Made by a program: the position numbers and the translations under genes
Shown: in pieces, positions 17,021 through 25,410 of the stretch
Layout: every line of letters begins with the position of its first letter
How positions within the stretch are numbered: the stretch's first letter is position 1
The notes under the pieces: generated by a model
What the model saw: only the letters and a program-made list of their open reading frames with translations
Database searches by the model: none
Told to the model about the DNA's origin: nothing
Origin: Pseudoalteromonas sp. H71
Lineage (GTDB): Bacteria; Pseudomonadota; Gammaproteobacteria; Enterobacterales; Alteromonadaceae
DNA length: 45,001 nucleotides
Reading direction: 5' to 3'
Assembly: GCF_001468485.1 (NCBI RefSeq)
Contig: NZ_LODI01000006.1
Location: forward strand, 53,039 to 98,039

Positions 17021-17604
17021 TGTTTTTTAAGTGTTAATGCAAATGTAACGGGGATAGCGGTTGCAATAGAAGGTAACCCAGCAAGTTCTTGTAATTGTTT
17101 AACCCCCTCTGTCACACCAAAGTCGCCACTATTTATAATAACTGGCGTAAATGAAGCCAGCGTCAAATCACCACTTTTGTTGCTATTTACGAGCACATCA
17201 ATTACGAGTGATTTTTTGTTGCCATGAAAATCAAGCTCAGCACTAATTCCTTTTAGCACGTAACTGCCCGGTTTTTTAATTGTTGATAACGACTGTTTCA
17301 AATTAGCTGTTAGTACGGCTTCTGGAAAAGTATTTACTTCAAATAACAGGCTTGTAAGCCGTTGATTACGGATAGGTATAAACGTCTCTGCCGATGCTAA
17401 ATCTATATGAATATTAAACTCACCCTCGTCGCTAAGCTTTCCTTCGATCGCAGTGAAGTGATGAGCTTCAGCAATGGTGTCTTTTTTTATAGAAACAAAG
17501 CTTATCTGGCTTTTATCGTTGTCTAACTGCCAATTGGCACAGGTAAAATTAGACATAAATAAACTTGATAACGAAAGGCCTGTAATAGCTAACGCTTTAA
17601 ACAT
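17017..17604 (-). CDS. YceI-family periplasmic lipid-binding-like protein
   Basis: 195 residues with a signal peptide (FKALAITGLSLSSLFMSNFTCA). The mature part has the YceI lipocalin-like pattern: WQLDNDKSQISFVSIKK, then IEGKLSDEGEFNIHIDLAS, IPIRNQRL in place of the usual diagonal helix segment, FPEAVLTANL, and ISAELDFHGNKKSLVIDV. YceI proteins bind polyisoprenoid-like lipids in the periplasm; the ligand here is unknown. It is the first gene of a two-gene unit with the DUF1285 gene. Upstream, the terminator of a small RNA gene lies about 180 bases before the start. Confidence 0.85.
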   Translation of the reverse strand: MFKALAITGLSLSSLFMSNFTCANWQLDNDKSQISFVSIKKDTIAEAHHFTAIEGKLSDEGEFNIHIDLASAETFIPIRNQRLTSLLFEVNTFPEAVLTANLKQSLSTIKKPGSYVLKGISAELDFHGNKKSLVIDVLVNSNKSGDLTLASFTPVIINSGDFGVTEGVKQLQELAGLPSIATAIPVTFALTLKKQ

Positions 17605-17786
17605 AACGCACTCCTTTAAATATATAAATCAAGAGAAATCTCATTGGATACTATCATTTAGAAATAGCTTAAACCATACTAAAACATGAGATTACAATAT
17701 CGCAATTAATACCCGATATAACTACGACATTTGAGCATAAGAATGATCACATTAGAATGAAGCAAGAAAACTGAAAAGCGCATGAT

Positions 17787-17899
17787 AAAAAACGGCCTAA
17801 TAAAAGGTTATTAGGCCGATATAGCAAACTGGGGAGTTGCTAACAATTTGTTGCATCTTTACAGACGCATCATCAACAGGATGTCCCACAGAGTAGGAC
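17787..17899 (-). ncRNA. Small RNA downstream of polA, in the spf (Spot 42) position
   Basis: On the minus strand a promoter at 17907-17936 and a terminator with a perfect 11-bp stem (17793-17803 with 17808-17818) and U6 bound a transcript of about 113 nt with no ORF. Inside are a 5' hairpin GTCC...GGAC, a GTTG...CAAC stem enclosing GCGTC/GATGC, and a hairpin at 17822-17842 whose loop is C-rich (CTCCCC). The polA transcript has its own terminator upstream (18074-18098), so this terminator needs another source. In E. coli spf, 109 nt, lies just downstream of polA and before yihA. I do not see the conserved Spot 42 5' sequence, so homology is unproven. Confidence 0.6.
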
Positions 17900-17906
17900 G
17901 GGCGGG

Positions 17907-17936
17907 ACTTTAACAAAAGCACGCATAAAAATACAA
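17907..17936 (-). promoter_or_regulatory. Promoter of the polA-adjacent small RNA
   Basis: On the minus strand TTGTAT (17931-17936), 18 bases, then TAAAGT (17907-17912) preceded by an extended TGT. The stretch between -10 and the predicted start is CCCGCCC, a GC-rich discriminator of the type found at growth-rate or stringently controlled promoters. Confidence 0.45.
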
Positions 17937-18073
17937 TCATATTCTGCATTAATAGTTAGAATTGACGAACATGTAACCATTTAGCATAAATAATTACCTA
18001 TTTTAACCTATTTTTAACTAAATTCTGTTTATAAAAAATTGAAGAATAAGTTACTCATATTTTTAATACACAT

Positions 18074-18098
18074 AAAAAAAGCGCCTATCGGCGCTTTT
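18074..18098 (-). terminator. Terminator after polA
   Basis: GCGCC / GGCGC stem with loop TATC, flanked by A7 and T4. It lies 15 bases beyond the polA stop on the minus strand. Confidence 0.85.
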
Positions 18099-18112
18099 AT
18101 TGTTTATAGAAT

Positions 18113-20848
18113 TTAGTGGGCTTGTTCCCAATTTTCACCTTCGTCAGCCTCTACTATTAGCGGTACATCGAGTGAAGCAGCTTGTGACATTAGCTCACAA
18201 ATTTTTGCAGTATAAGTCTCTGCACAATCAGTTTTGATTTCAAATACCAATTCATCATGCACTTGCATGAGTAACTTAACAGTATTTGGAGATTGCTCAT
18301 ACACCCACTTATTAACACTTAACATGGCCTTTTTAATTATATCAGCAGCGGTGCCTTGCATTGGCGCATTAATAGCTGCGCGCTCTGCGCCTTTACGACG
18401 GGCTCCGTTACGCGCATTTATTTCAGGTAAATGTAGTCGGCGTCCAAATATTGTTTCAACATAACCATTTTCTGCTGCTTTTTCGCGTGTTGTTTCCATG
18501 TACTCTAATACGCCAGGAAAACGTTCAAAGTATTTATCAATATAATGTTGAGCTTCATGGCGTGGAACATCTAACTGACGGGCTAAACCAAAAGCCGACA
18601 TACCATAAATAAGACCAAAGTTTACGGCTTTTGCTTTACGGCGCATATCTGTTGTTACGTCATCTAAATCAACACCAAACACTTCTGCGGCGGTCGCACT
18701 ATGAACATCTAGGCCATTCGCAAAAGCATTAAGTAAACCTTTATCTTGTGAAAGATGCGCCATTATACGCAGTTCAATTTGGCTATAATCTGCTGCAACT
18801 ATCTTATACCCATCGGCTGCAATAAAGGCTTCTCGAATACGGCGACCTTCTTCTGAACGAATTGGAATATTTTGCAGGTTAGGATCGGTAGAACTTAAAC
18901 GCCCTGTTGCTGTTACAGCCTGATGATATGACGTATGCACACGTTGCGTTCTCTCATTAACCATAAGGGGTAGTTTATCGGTATATGTTGATTTAAGTTT
19001 TGATAAACCACGGTGCTCAATAATCACTTTAGGTAACGGATAATCATGAGCGAGCTCTTGAAGTACTTCTTCAGCTGTTGAAGGTGCACCTTTAGGCGTT
19101 TTTTTAATTATTGGCAGCTCTAGTTTTTCAAACAATAATACTTGTAACTGTTTTGGTGAACTCAAATTGAAAGGTTCACCTGCAATTTCAAACGCCTCTT
19201 TTTCAAGTTCAATTAAGCGCTCACCTAAGCGTTGGCTATGCGCGCCAAGCATGTTGCTATCAATCGCAACCCCTGTTCGCTCAATATCTGAAATGACGCT
19301 TACCAATGGCATTTCAATATCTTCAAATACTGATTTAAGCTTTTCATCCGCCTCAATTTTAGGCCATAGCACTTCGTGTAAGCGAAGTGTTATGTCTGCA
19401 TCTTCAGCTGCATAAGGCGCTGCTTTTTCGAGTTCAATTTGATTAAATGTTAGCTGCTTTTTACCCTTGCCTGCAATATCTTCAAAGCTAATATTTTTAT
19501 GGCCTAGGTATTTTAGTGCTAACGAATCCATATCATGACGCGTACCTACGCTGTTAAAAACATAAGACTCAAGCATAGTGTCAAATTTAATACCATTAAG
19601 TTCATAGCCAGCATTGGCTAATACGCTTTTGTCGTATTTAAGATTCTGTCCTACTTTTGCTTTATTAGGGTCAGCTAAAATTGGTCCAAGCTTTTGCATC
19701 ACAAATTCAAGGCTTAGTTGTTCTGGCGCATCAGGATAATCGTGCGCGACCGGTAAATATGCCGCCTCGCCTGCTTTAACGCTAAAGCTCATGCCTACTA
19801 GTTGAGCTTGCATGTAATCGAGGCTAGTTGTTTCTGTATCAAATGCAAAAAGCTCAGCGCTATTGAGCTGCTCTATTAGCGTATTAAACTGCGCCTCTGT
19901 TAGAATAGTCTCGTAATGAGCCTCTTCAACTTTTGGTAATTCTGTCTCATCAGATGGAACCGCTAAATGAGTTTGTGCATCACTTGGGTTATCTAGCAGC
20001 TCAGCTAACCAACGACGAAATTCGCATTCACCATATAACGCAATTAACTCGTCTTTATTTGGCTCTTGTAATTTAAACGTATCAAGATCTGATTCAACCT
20101 CAACGTCACACTTAATGGTCGCCAACTCATAACTTAAAGGTAAATGATCTAATGCATTTGCTAATTTTTCACCAATTTTGCCTTTAATTTCGCCTGCGTT
20201 ATCCATTACACCTTGCAGAGATCCATATTTTTGCAACCATTTTACGGCTGTTTTGGGGCCACAGCCTTCAACGCCTGGAATGTTATCAACTTTATCGCCC
20301 ATAAGAGCCAGGTAATCAATGATCAGTTCAGGACCAACACCAAACTTTTCAACCACAGTGTCAGGATCTGAAATACTGTCAGTCATGGTATTAATAAGTG
20401 TCACATGCTCATTCACAAGCTGAGCCATATCTTTATCACCGGTCGAAACCAGTACATGGCGTTTTTGTTCAGATGCAATTCGCGCAAAGGTCCCAATGAC
20501 ATCGTCGGCTTCAACCCCTTCAATACTAATAAGCGGAAAACCCATTGCTTTAATAATACTGTGAATAGGTGCTATTTGCGTGCGTAAATCATCAGGCATA
20601 GGAGGACGATTAGCCTTGTATTCGCTGTACATGTCATTACGGAATGTTTTACCTTTCGCGTCAAACACAACCACCATATGCGAAGGATCATATTGTCTGA
20701 TCAGGCTTTTAAGCATATTAATAACGCCATAAATAGCGCCCGTAGCCTCACCCTTAGAATTAGTTAGATGCGGAGGAGAATGATAAGCACGGAATAAATA
20801 CGACGAACCATCAACTAAAATAAGTGGGTTTTCGGGGATCTGAGCCAT
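18113..20848 (-). CDS. polA: DNA polymerase I
   Basis: 911 residues with all three Pol I domains. The 5'-3' flap nuclease covers about 1-290 (LVDGSSYLFRAYH, EGVEADDVIGT, TGDKDMAQLV, MGDKVDNIPGV). The 3'-5' exonuclease begins near residue 340 with FDTETTSL, so its metal-binding Asp and Glu are kept, and continues with AAEDADITLRLHE. The polymerase domain has DYSQIELRIMAH, the O-helix RRKAKAVNFGLIYGMS, and QVHDELVFE. It fills gaps in repair and removes Okazaki primers. Two DnaA boxes lie about 115 bases upstream of the start. Downstream is the small RNA locus, as in the E. coli polA-spf pair. Confidence 0.99.
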   Translation of the reverse strand: MAQIPENPLILVDGSSYLFRAYHSPPHLTNSKGEATGAIYGVINMLKSLIRQYDPSHMVVVFDAKGKTFRNDMYSEYKANRPPMPDDLRTQIAPIHSIIKAMGFPLISIEGVEADDVIGTFARIASEQKRHVLVSTGDKDMAQLVNEHVTLINTMTDSISDPDTVVEKFGVGPELIIDYLALMGDKVDNIPGVEGCGPKTAVKWLQKYGSLQGVMDNAGEIKGKIGEKLANALDHLPLSYELATIKCDVEVESDLDTFKLQEPNKDELIALYGECEFRRWLAELLDNPSDAQTHLAVPSDETELPKVEEAHYETILTEAQFNTLIEQLNSAELFAFDTETTSLDYMQAQLVGMSFSVKAGEAAYLPVAHDYPDAPEQLSLEFVMQKLGPILADPNKAKVGQNLKYDKSVLANAGYELNGIKFDTMLESYVFNSVGTRHDMDSLALKYLGHKNISFEDIAGKGKKQLTFNQIELEKAAPYAAEDADITLRLHEVLWPKIEADEKLKSVFEDIEMPLVSVISDIERTGVAIDSNMLGAHSQRLGERLIELEKEAFEIAGEPFNLSSPKQLQVLLFEKLELPIIKKTPKGAPSTAEEVLQELAHDYPLPKVIIEHRGLSKLKSTYTDKLPLMVNERTQRVHTSYHQAVTATGRLSSTDPNLQNIPIRSEEGRRIREAFIAADGYKIVAADYSQIELRIMAHLSQDKGLLNAFANGLDVHSATAAEVFGVDLDDVTTDMRRKAKAVNFGLIYGMSAFGLARQLDVPRHEAQHYIDKYFERFPGVLEYMETTREKAAENGYVETIFGRRLHLPEINARNGARRKGAERAAINAPMQGTAADIIKKAMLSVNKWVYEQSPNTVKLLMQVHDELVFEIKTDCAETYTAKICELMSQAASLDVPLIVEADEGENWEQAH

Positions 20849-20961
20849 GGTGAAATTGGATCCTAAATGCTAAAAATTATGATAATTGTAAGCATGCCAC
20901 AAGGGTTAAAATAAAACGACTATCAATTAATGCTAGGTATTTTATTTAAGTAAGAGCAAGC

Positions 20962-20982
20962 TGTGGATAAGTATGTAGATAA
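20962..20982. promoter_or_regulatory. Two tandem DnaA boxes upstream of polA
   Basis: TGTGGATAA (20962-20970) is the exact complement of the DnaA box TTATCCACA; TGTAGATAA (20974-20982) differs at one position. They are in the same orientation, 12 bases apart start to start. E. coli polA is reported to be DnaA-regulated, so a role in polA control is plausible. Confidence 0.6.
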
Positions 20983-21113
20983 CAGACACAAACAATCCTT
21001 CCAAAGCATATTTAAACGCCTAGAAAAATAATTAACTATATGTTTTAATTTAAAAAAGATAATACGAAGTTCTTTTTTTATTATTTTTAAACCAATGTGG
21101 AAAAAGGTTTTTT

Positions 21114-21164
21114 ATGGCTGCTGATGCCATCACCTACTTTAGTTATTCTCGTCCATTTAAATAA
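21114..21164 (+). CDS. Possible 16-codon leader peptide upstream of elbB
   Basis: ATG at 21114 follows AAAAAGG by six bases, a good ribosome binding site for such a short frame, and encodes MAADAITYFSYSRPFK before TAA. Next come a GGAGGAG (21169-21175), a hairpin GGATCG/CGATCC (21188-21209) and a T-rich run. The order of leader peptide, hairpin and T-rich run resembles an attenuator, but no codon bias points to an amino acid signal. It may be chance. Confidence 0.3.
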   Translation: MAADAITYFSYSRPFK

Positions 21165-21371
21165 CCGGAGGAGTATTCTAGCATAATGGATCGAAGATCA
21201 TAGCGATCCTTTATACTTTTTTTTATTGGTGTTAATTGTGAAATGGCATATACCGCATTGCAACTTACTTCGCGGATAATTTTCACACAAAAATTAATTT
21301 AAAGAGACAATTTAACTCGTGTTAAAATTCAAACTATAGGCTGAATAAATTTAATCAAGGAGCACAAAAGC

Positions 21372-22019
21372 ATGAAAAAAGTAGCAGTGTTATTAGCTGG
21401 AAATGGTGTTTACGATGGTGCTGAAATTAATGAAGCTATTTTAACGCTTTTACACATAGCTAAAAACGGCGCAACCTACCAGTGTTTTGCTCCAGATGTA
21501 GAGCAACTTCACACTATTAATCACCTAACGGGTGAGGAAATGAGTGAAAAACGCAACGTATTAGTTGAGGCCGCACGTATTGCCCGAGGCGATATAAAAG
21601 CGCTTAACCACCTCAATATTGATGAGTTTGATGCGTTAATAGTTCCAGGTGGTTTTGGCGCTGCAAAAAACTTGTGTGACTTTGCTGTAAAAGGTGCGCA
21701 AGCGACTATTAATAGTGACGTATTAAACGCGTGTAAAAAATTCGCTACTGCTAATAAACCAGCTGGCTATATGTGTATTGCGCCTGCGTTAATTCCATTT
21801 ATTTACGATAATGCAAAGCTCACTATTGGCAATGATAATGACACGGCTGCCGCACTCACTTCGCTTGGCGCAACACATTTAAACTGTGACGTTGATGACG
21901 TTGTGATTGACCAGCACAATAAAATTGTGACTACACCTGCTTATATGCTTGCTCAATCAATTATTGAAGCCGATGCCGGGATCGCTAAGCTCGTTAATCG
22001 CGTATTAGAAATAAACTGA
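21372..22019 (+). CDS. elbB: ElbB, DJ-1/PfpI-family glyoxalase-like protein
   Basis: 215 residues of the class I glutamine amidotransferase-like/DJ-1 fold. The family start KKVAVLLAGNGVYDGAEINEA, the MSEKRNVLVEAARIARG segment, VPGGFGAAKNL and the nucleophile elbow AGYMCIAPAL with Cys135 are all present. ElbB (enhancing lycopene biosynthesis) has weak glyoxalase activity and affects isoprenoid yield in E. coli; its physiological role is unclear. The ATG follows AAGGAG by eight bases. The 520-base gap upstream separates it from polA on the other strand and holds DnaA boxes and a possible leader. It is probably monocistronic. Confidence 0.95.
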   Translation: MKKVAVLLAGNGVYDGAEINEAILTLLHIAKNGATYQCFAPDVEQLHTINHLTGEEMSEKRNVLVEAARIARGDIKALNHLNIDEFDALIVPGGFGAAKNLCDFAVKGAQATINSDVLNACKKFATANKPAGYMCIAPALIPFIYDNAKLTIGNDNDTAAALTSLGATHLNCDVDDVVIDQHNKIVTTPAYMLAQSIIEADAGIAKLVNRVLEIN

Positions 22020-22075
22020 CTATAGTCGTGATGGGCATTTACTTACTATTTGAACAAGCTCAATGGGTAATAAAA

Positions 22076-22112
22076 TTGCGCTAAGCCACTGGTATTTATT
22101 GAGCTAACGCAA
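22076..22112. other. Hairpin in the elbB - cytochrome c5 gap
   Basis: TTGCGCTAAGC (22076-22086) pairs with GCTAACGCAA (22103-22112) with one bulge. On the minus strand it is followed by TTTTAT, but no minus-strand gene ends here. It may mark the 3' end of elbB mRNA. Confidence 0.35.
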
Positions 22113-22174
22113 AAAGTAGTCAGTTTTTAGTAATAAAAATACCTCTTAGCATTTTATAAATTGCCTCAGAGAGT

Positions 22175-22180
22175 TATAAT
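22175..22180 (+). promoter_or_regulatory. -10 of cytochrome c5 gene
   Basis: A perfect TATAAT followed by CGGCG; TTTTAT at 22152-22157 would be the -35, 17 bases away. The start is predicted near 22187, 57 bases before the ATG. Confidence 0.5.
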
Positions 22181-22209
22181 CGGCGTAATTTCCGTCATCT
22201 ATATCGTGA

Positions 22210-22223
22210 TTGATCACGTTCAA
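22210..22223 (+). promoter_or_regulatory. FNR-like site in the cytochrome c5 leader
   Basis: TTGAT-CACG-TTCAA matches the FNR consensus at 9 of 10 positions. It lies about 30 bases after the predicted start point, where a bound regulator would block rather than activate. Confidence 0.45.
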
Positions 22224-22243
22224 ATCGAAGTGAGCAAGGCAAA

Positions 22244-22639
22244 ATGAAAAAATTAACAGCATTAGCATTATTAGTGTTAGCAACTACAGCATACGCACAG
22301 CCATATGATAACTCTATGACTGAAGATGCAATCAAAAAACGTCTCGCACCCGTTGGTGCTGTATACCTTGAAGGTGATAAAGCTGCAGTAGCTGCTGCGC
22401 CTACAGGGCCTCGTTCTGGCGAGCAAGTTTATCAGGCTGCGTGCTTTGCATGTCATGGTACAGGAGCTTTAGGAGCACCTAAATCTGCAGACGATTGGGC
22501 ACCGCGTATTGCCAAAGGCAAAGATACACTACTTGAGCATGCTATTAACGGCTTTAATGCAATGCCTGCTAAAGGCACATGTATGGATTGTTCTGACGAT
22601 GAAATAAGCGCAGCAATCGATTTCATGACAGCAAAATAA
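22244..22639 (+). CDS. Cytochrome c5
   Basis: 131 residues with a signal peptide (MKKLTALALLVLATTAYA) and one haem c site, CFACH at C67/C70/H71, followed by GTGALGAPK. M107 in the NAMPAKG segment is the likely sixth ligand. A second Cys pair, CMDC at C113 and C116, is the extra disulphide typical of cytochrome c5. It is a periplasmic monohaem electron carrier to terminal oxidases. It stands alone between elbB and a good terminator. An FNR-like site in the leader hints at oxygen control. Confidence 0.93.
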   Translation: MKKLTALALLVLATTAYAQPYDNSMTEDAIKKRLAPVGAVYLEGDKAAVAAAPTGPRSGEQVYQAACFACHGTGALGAPKSADDWAPRIAKGKDTLLEHAINGFNAMPAKGTCMDCSDDEISAAIDFMTAK

Positions 22640-22654
22640 TTATCCGTTGTACAT

Positions 22655-22686
22655 AAAAAAAGGCTTAACTTGTTAAGCCTTTTTTT
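22655..22686 (+). terminator. Terminator after cytochrome c5
   Basis: GGCTTAAC / GTTAAGCC stem flanked by A7 and T7, a strong intrinsic terminator. Confidence 0.9.
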
Positions 22687-22800
22687 ATACCTAAAATACG
22701 GCTTTAACCATTATTTTTATTGGAATATCAGCTTGACGCTAAGCACTAAAAGTGAAAGTATAAGCCTAATAACTATACAATAATAATATCGGTTACATCA

Positions 22801-25365
22801 TTGGAAGATAAACTCCCTGCATTGAGTAAATTAGCGTACCAAAATAAACGCCTCAAAACGCTACTCGAAAAGTACAAGCAATCACACCATTTGCAAAATG
22901 CGCTTATCCAATTATCTGAGCGCGCGAGCACCGTTGCAGAGCTAACCTTATTATATCCCGCTATACACGATATTTTACAAAAGTATGTGCCTAGTAAAAG
23001 CTTTTATGTTGTTTTACAAAACCAACAATGCCAATCGTTAGAGCTTTCTTATTTTTCAGACGAAAAAGATGGCATTGCAGTACCACTAAATCACTCTAAT
23101 AGCTTTGATGAAGGCGCCACCGGTTACGTTTTTAAAGAAGGTAAAACCACTTACTTTACAAAACAACAAATGCAAGACGCAGCCGCTGATGGTTTATTCA
23201 AAGCTTTAGGGACACCCGCTGAGCATTGGGTGGGGGTACCTGTGTACCAAGAAAAAAATATTATTGGTGTGTTAGCCGCGCAAAGCTATGATGTAAATCA
23301 AAGTTATAACTCTCAGCAAATACAACTTCTTGAAGTTATGTCGCTTTATTTAGCGACGGCAATAGAGCGTGTAAAAAAACGTGAGTATTTAGAGTCAGAA
23401 GTAAAAATTCGTACACGCGCACTCACTCAAAGTAACGATGCTCTTAATCTTGAAGTTGCCAATCGCAAACGTGCACTTCAACGTCAGCAAATTTTATTTA
23501 AAGTATCTGAAATTGCTACCCAAGCTAAAAACCTTGATGACGCTTACGTTAAAATACATGACATAATAAAAACAATTACCTACGCAGAAAACCTCTATAT
23601 TGCTTTATATGATAGAGACTCAGGTTGGATAACATTCCCTTACTGTGTTGACGAATACAAAGAAAACACTGAGCCCCGTCAGTTTGCCAAAGGCTACAGC
23701 GAATTAGTAATAAGTACAGAAGAAACGCAGCTTATAAATCCTGATAAGGCACAAGCGCTATTAAACAGTGGCGTAGTACAACGTTCAGCCCCCGTTCCTA
23801 ACAAACAAAAAGCCACAAGCTGGCTAGGCGCACCTTTAAAAACATCGCAGGGTGTTATTGGTCTTATTGTGTGCCAGGCATATAATAATAAGCATATTTT
23901 CAGTCAAGACGATAACGAATTAATTACCTTTGTATCGCACCAAATAGCGGCTGTTTTGCAAACTAAACTAGCTAATCAGGCCATTGCAAAAAGCCATCAA
24001 GAGCTTGAGTTTAGAGTAAACGAAAAAACAAAAGAACTGCAACAAACCAATATGCATTTGCAAATGCAAATTGAAGAACGTAAAAAAATAGAGCAACAGC
24101 TTTATCACGACGCCCATCACGACTCGTTAACAAGCTTGCCAAACCGCAGTTTATTTTTAACTCAGTTAGAAAAAACACTTCAGCACTTTCAACGTTTCCC
24201 AGACCGCCACTTTGCTGTGCTATTTATCGACTTGGATAAGTTTAAAGATATTAACGACCAACTCGGCCATCAGGCTGGCGATCAGTTCTTAATTAATGTG
24301 AGTGAACTTTTTTCACAATGTATTCGTGAGCACGATTTATTAGCCCGTTTGGGTGGAGATGAATTCGTTATTTTACTAACGCATTTAACCGAACCACAAC
24401 AAGCCGAAGATGTGGCTAATCGCATTATCGATTTAATGAAAAAGCCTTTTAATATTAAAGGTACTTTACTGCAAAGCGGTGCGAGCATTGGTATAAATTA
24501 CTCTAAACAAAGCTATAAACACACAGATGAAATTATTCGTGATGCCGATGCCGCAATGTACCATGCAAAAAATTCAGGGAAAAATCGTTACGAGTTATTT
24601 CATCCGCTACTCACTCAATCGATTGCTGATGTAGGGCAAAAAGCATTGCATCATCTTGATGTAATGCCGATGAGTTTTAGAAGCTCAGAAATTATTACTT
24701 TAAATGAGCAACAACAATCTGAATCGCTATTTGAAGCATTTGGTGAACACCCTATTTTAGGGTTTACCAGTTTTGAGGTTTTGAAAAAATTTGCCACCGA
24801 CAAAGAGCAGCACCTCAAAGTCGAGTTACAACTGCTAGAGTGTGCTTATGCGCAGGCCATAAACGCCAATGTGGCAATGGCACTAGTACCCTGCTCTGCC
24901 TTATTACTCGAAAAACACGAATTTACTTTATTTATTGATGTATTAAACAAACAACGTGGCCCAAGCCAGCTTTGTTTACTTTTTGATGAGCAAGAGATTC
25001 GCCATGCATGTGCTACCCAGCTAGAAAACCTTAAGCAATTATCGTTGTTAGGGTACTCAGTCGGCCTAAATAATTTTGCTAAAGACAGATGTGAACTGAA
25101 TTTATTAACCGATGTTAACTTTGACTATCTACTACTTAGCTCCACCTTCAGTAAACGTATACTGCAGCAAGAAAGCTACGATCTGCAACTGCAAGGTGTG
25201 CTTCCTATCACTAAGCTCAAAAAAATAAAGGTAATAGCGAAAGGGCCTTCTATACTTAATTTTAGAGCTTTATTAGATAAACATGGTTTGTCATTTTTTG
25301 TTGGTAAACAACACACATTAGCTTGCCCTGAGTCACAGCCAGAACACGTCAGTCAATCAGTTTAA
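22801..25365 (+). CDS. GAF-GAF-GGDEF diguanylate cyclase with degenerate EAL domain
   Basis: 854 residues, soluble. Domain order: GAF about 35-190, coiled linker, second GAF about 230-395, a Gln/Lys-rich coiled coil about 400-435, GGDEF about 440-600, and an EAL-like domain about 625-845. The GGDEF part has DSLTSLPNRSLFL, FIDLDKFKDIND and an intact RLGGDEF (Gly518 on), with an RxxD product-inhibition site (REHD) five residues before it, so it should make cyclic di-GMP. The EAL-like part has lost the catalytic EAL signature and reads LNNFA where active enzymes have DDFG, so it is probably not a phosphodiesterase. The start is TTG: no in-frame ATG or GTG is found between it and an upstream stop. 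The ribosome site is weak. Signals sensed by the GAF domains are unknown. Confidence 0.88.
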   Translation: MEDKLPALSKLAYQNKRLKTLLEKYKQSHHLQNALIQLSERASTVAELTLLYPAIHDILQKYVPSKSFYVVLQNQQCQSLELSYFSDEKDGIAVPLNHSNSFDEGATGYVFKEGKTTYFTKQQMQDAAADGLFKALGTPAEHWVGVPVYQEKNIIGVLAAQSYDVNQSYNSQQIQLLEVMSLYLATAIERVKKREYLESEVKIRTRALTQSNDALNLEVANRKRALQRQQILFKVSEIATQAKNLDDAYVKIHDIIKTITYAENLYIALYDRDSGWITFPYCVDEYKENTEPRQFAKGYSELVISTEETQLINPDKAQALLNSGVVQRSAPVPNKQKATSWLGAPLKTSQGVIGLIVCQAYNNKHIFSQDDNELITFVSHQIAAVLQTKLANQAIAKSHQELEFRVNEKTKELQQTNMHLQMQIEERKKIEQQLYHDAHHDSLTSLPNRSLFLTQLEKTLQHFQRFPDRHFAVLFIDLDKFKDINDQLGHQAGDQFLINVSELFSQCIREHDLLARLGGDEFVILLTHLTEPQQAEDVANRIIDLMKKPFNIKGTLLQSGASIGINYSKQSYKHTDEIIRDADAAMYHAKNSGKNRYELFHPLLTQSIADVGQKALHHLDVMPMSFRSSEIITLNEQQQSESLFEAFGEHPILGFTSFEVLKKFATDKEQHLKVELQLLECAYAQAINANVAMALVPCSALLLEKHEFTLFIDVLNKQRGPSQLCLLFDEQEIRHACATQLENLKQLSLLGYSVGLNNFAKDRCELNLLTDVNFDYLLLSSTFSKRILQQESYDLQLQGVLPITKLKKIKVIAKGPSILNFRALLDKHGLSFFVGKQHTLACPESQPEHVSQSV

Positions 25366-25381
25366 GCCCAGCTTTGGTTAT

Positions 25382-25410
25382 AAAAAAGCCTGATTTCACT
25401 CAGGTTTTTT
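25382..25410. terminator. Bidirectional terminator overlapping the rep stop codon
   Basis: CCTGA / TCAGG stem with six A before and six T after; the loop holds the complement of the rep stop codon (25396-25398). It serves the GGDEF gene and lies over the last codons of rep. Confidence 0.8.

Noticed and set aside
21188..21240. Intrinsic terminator at the GGATCG/CGATCC hairpin
   Set aside because: The stem is only six base pairs with a 10-base loop, and the long T run begins several bases after the stem, so it is not called as a terminator.
22202..22216. CRP site at GTGATTGATCAC before cytochrome c5
   Set aside because: The half-sites GTGA and TCAC are only four bases apart; CRP needs six, and the overlapping FNR-type match is better.
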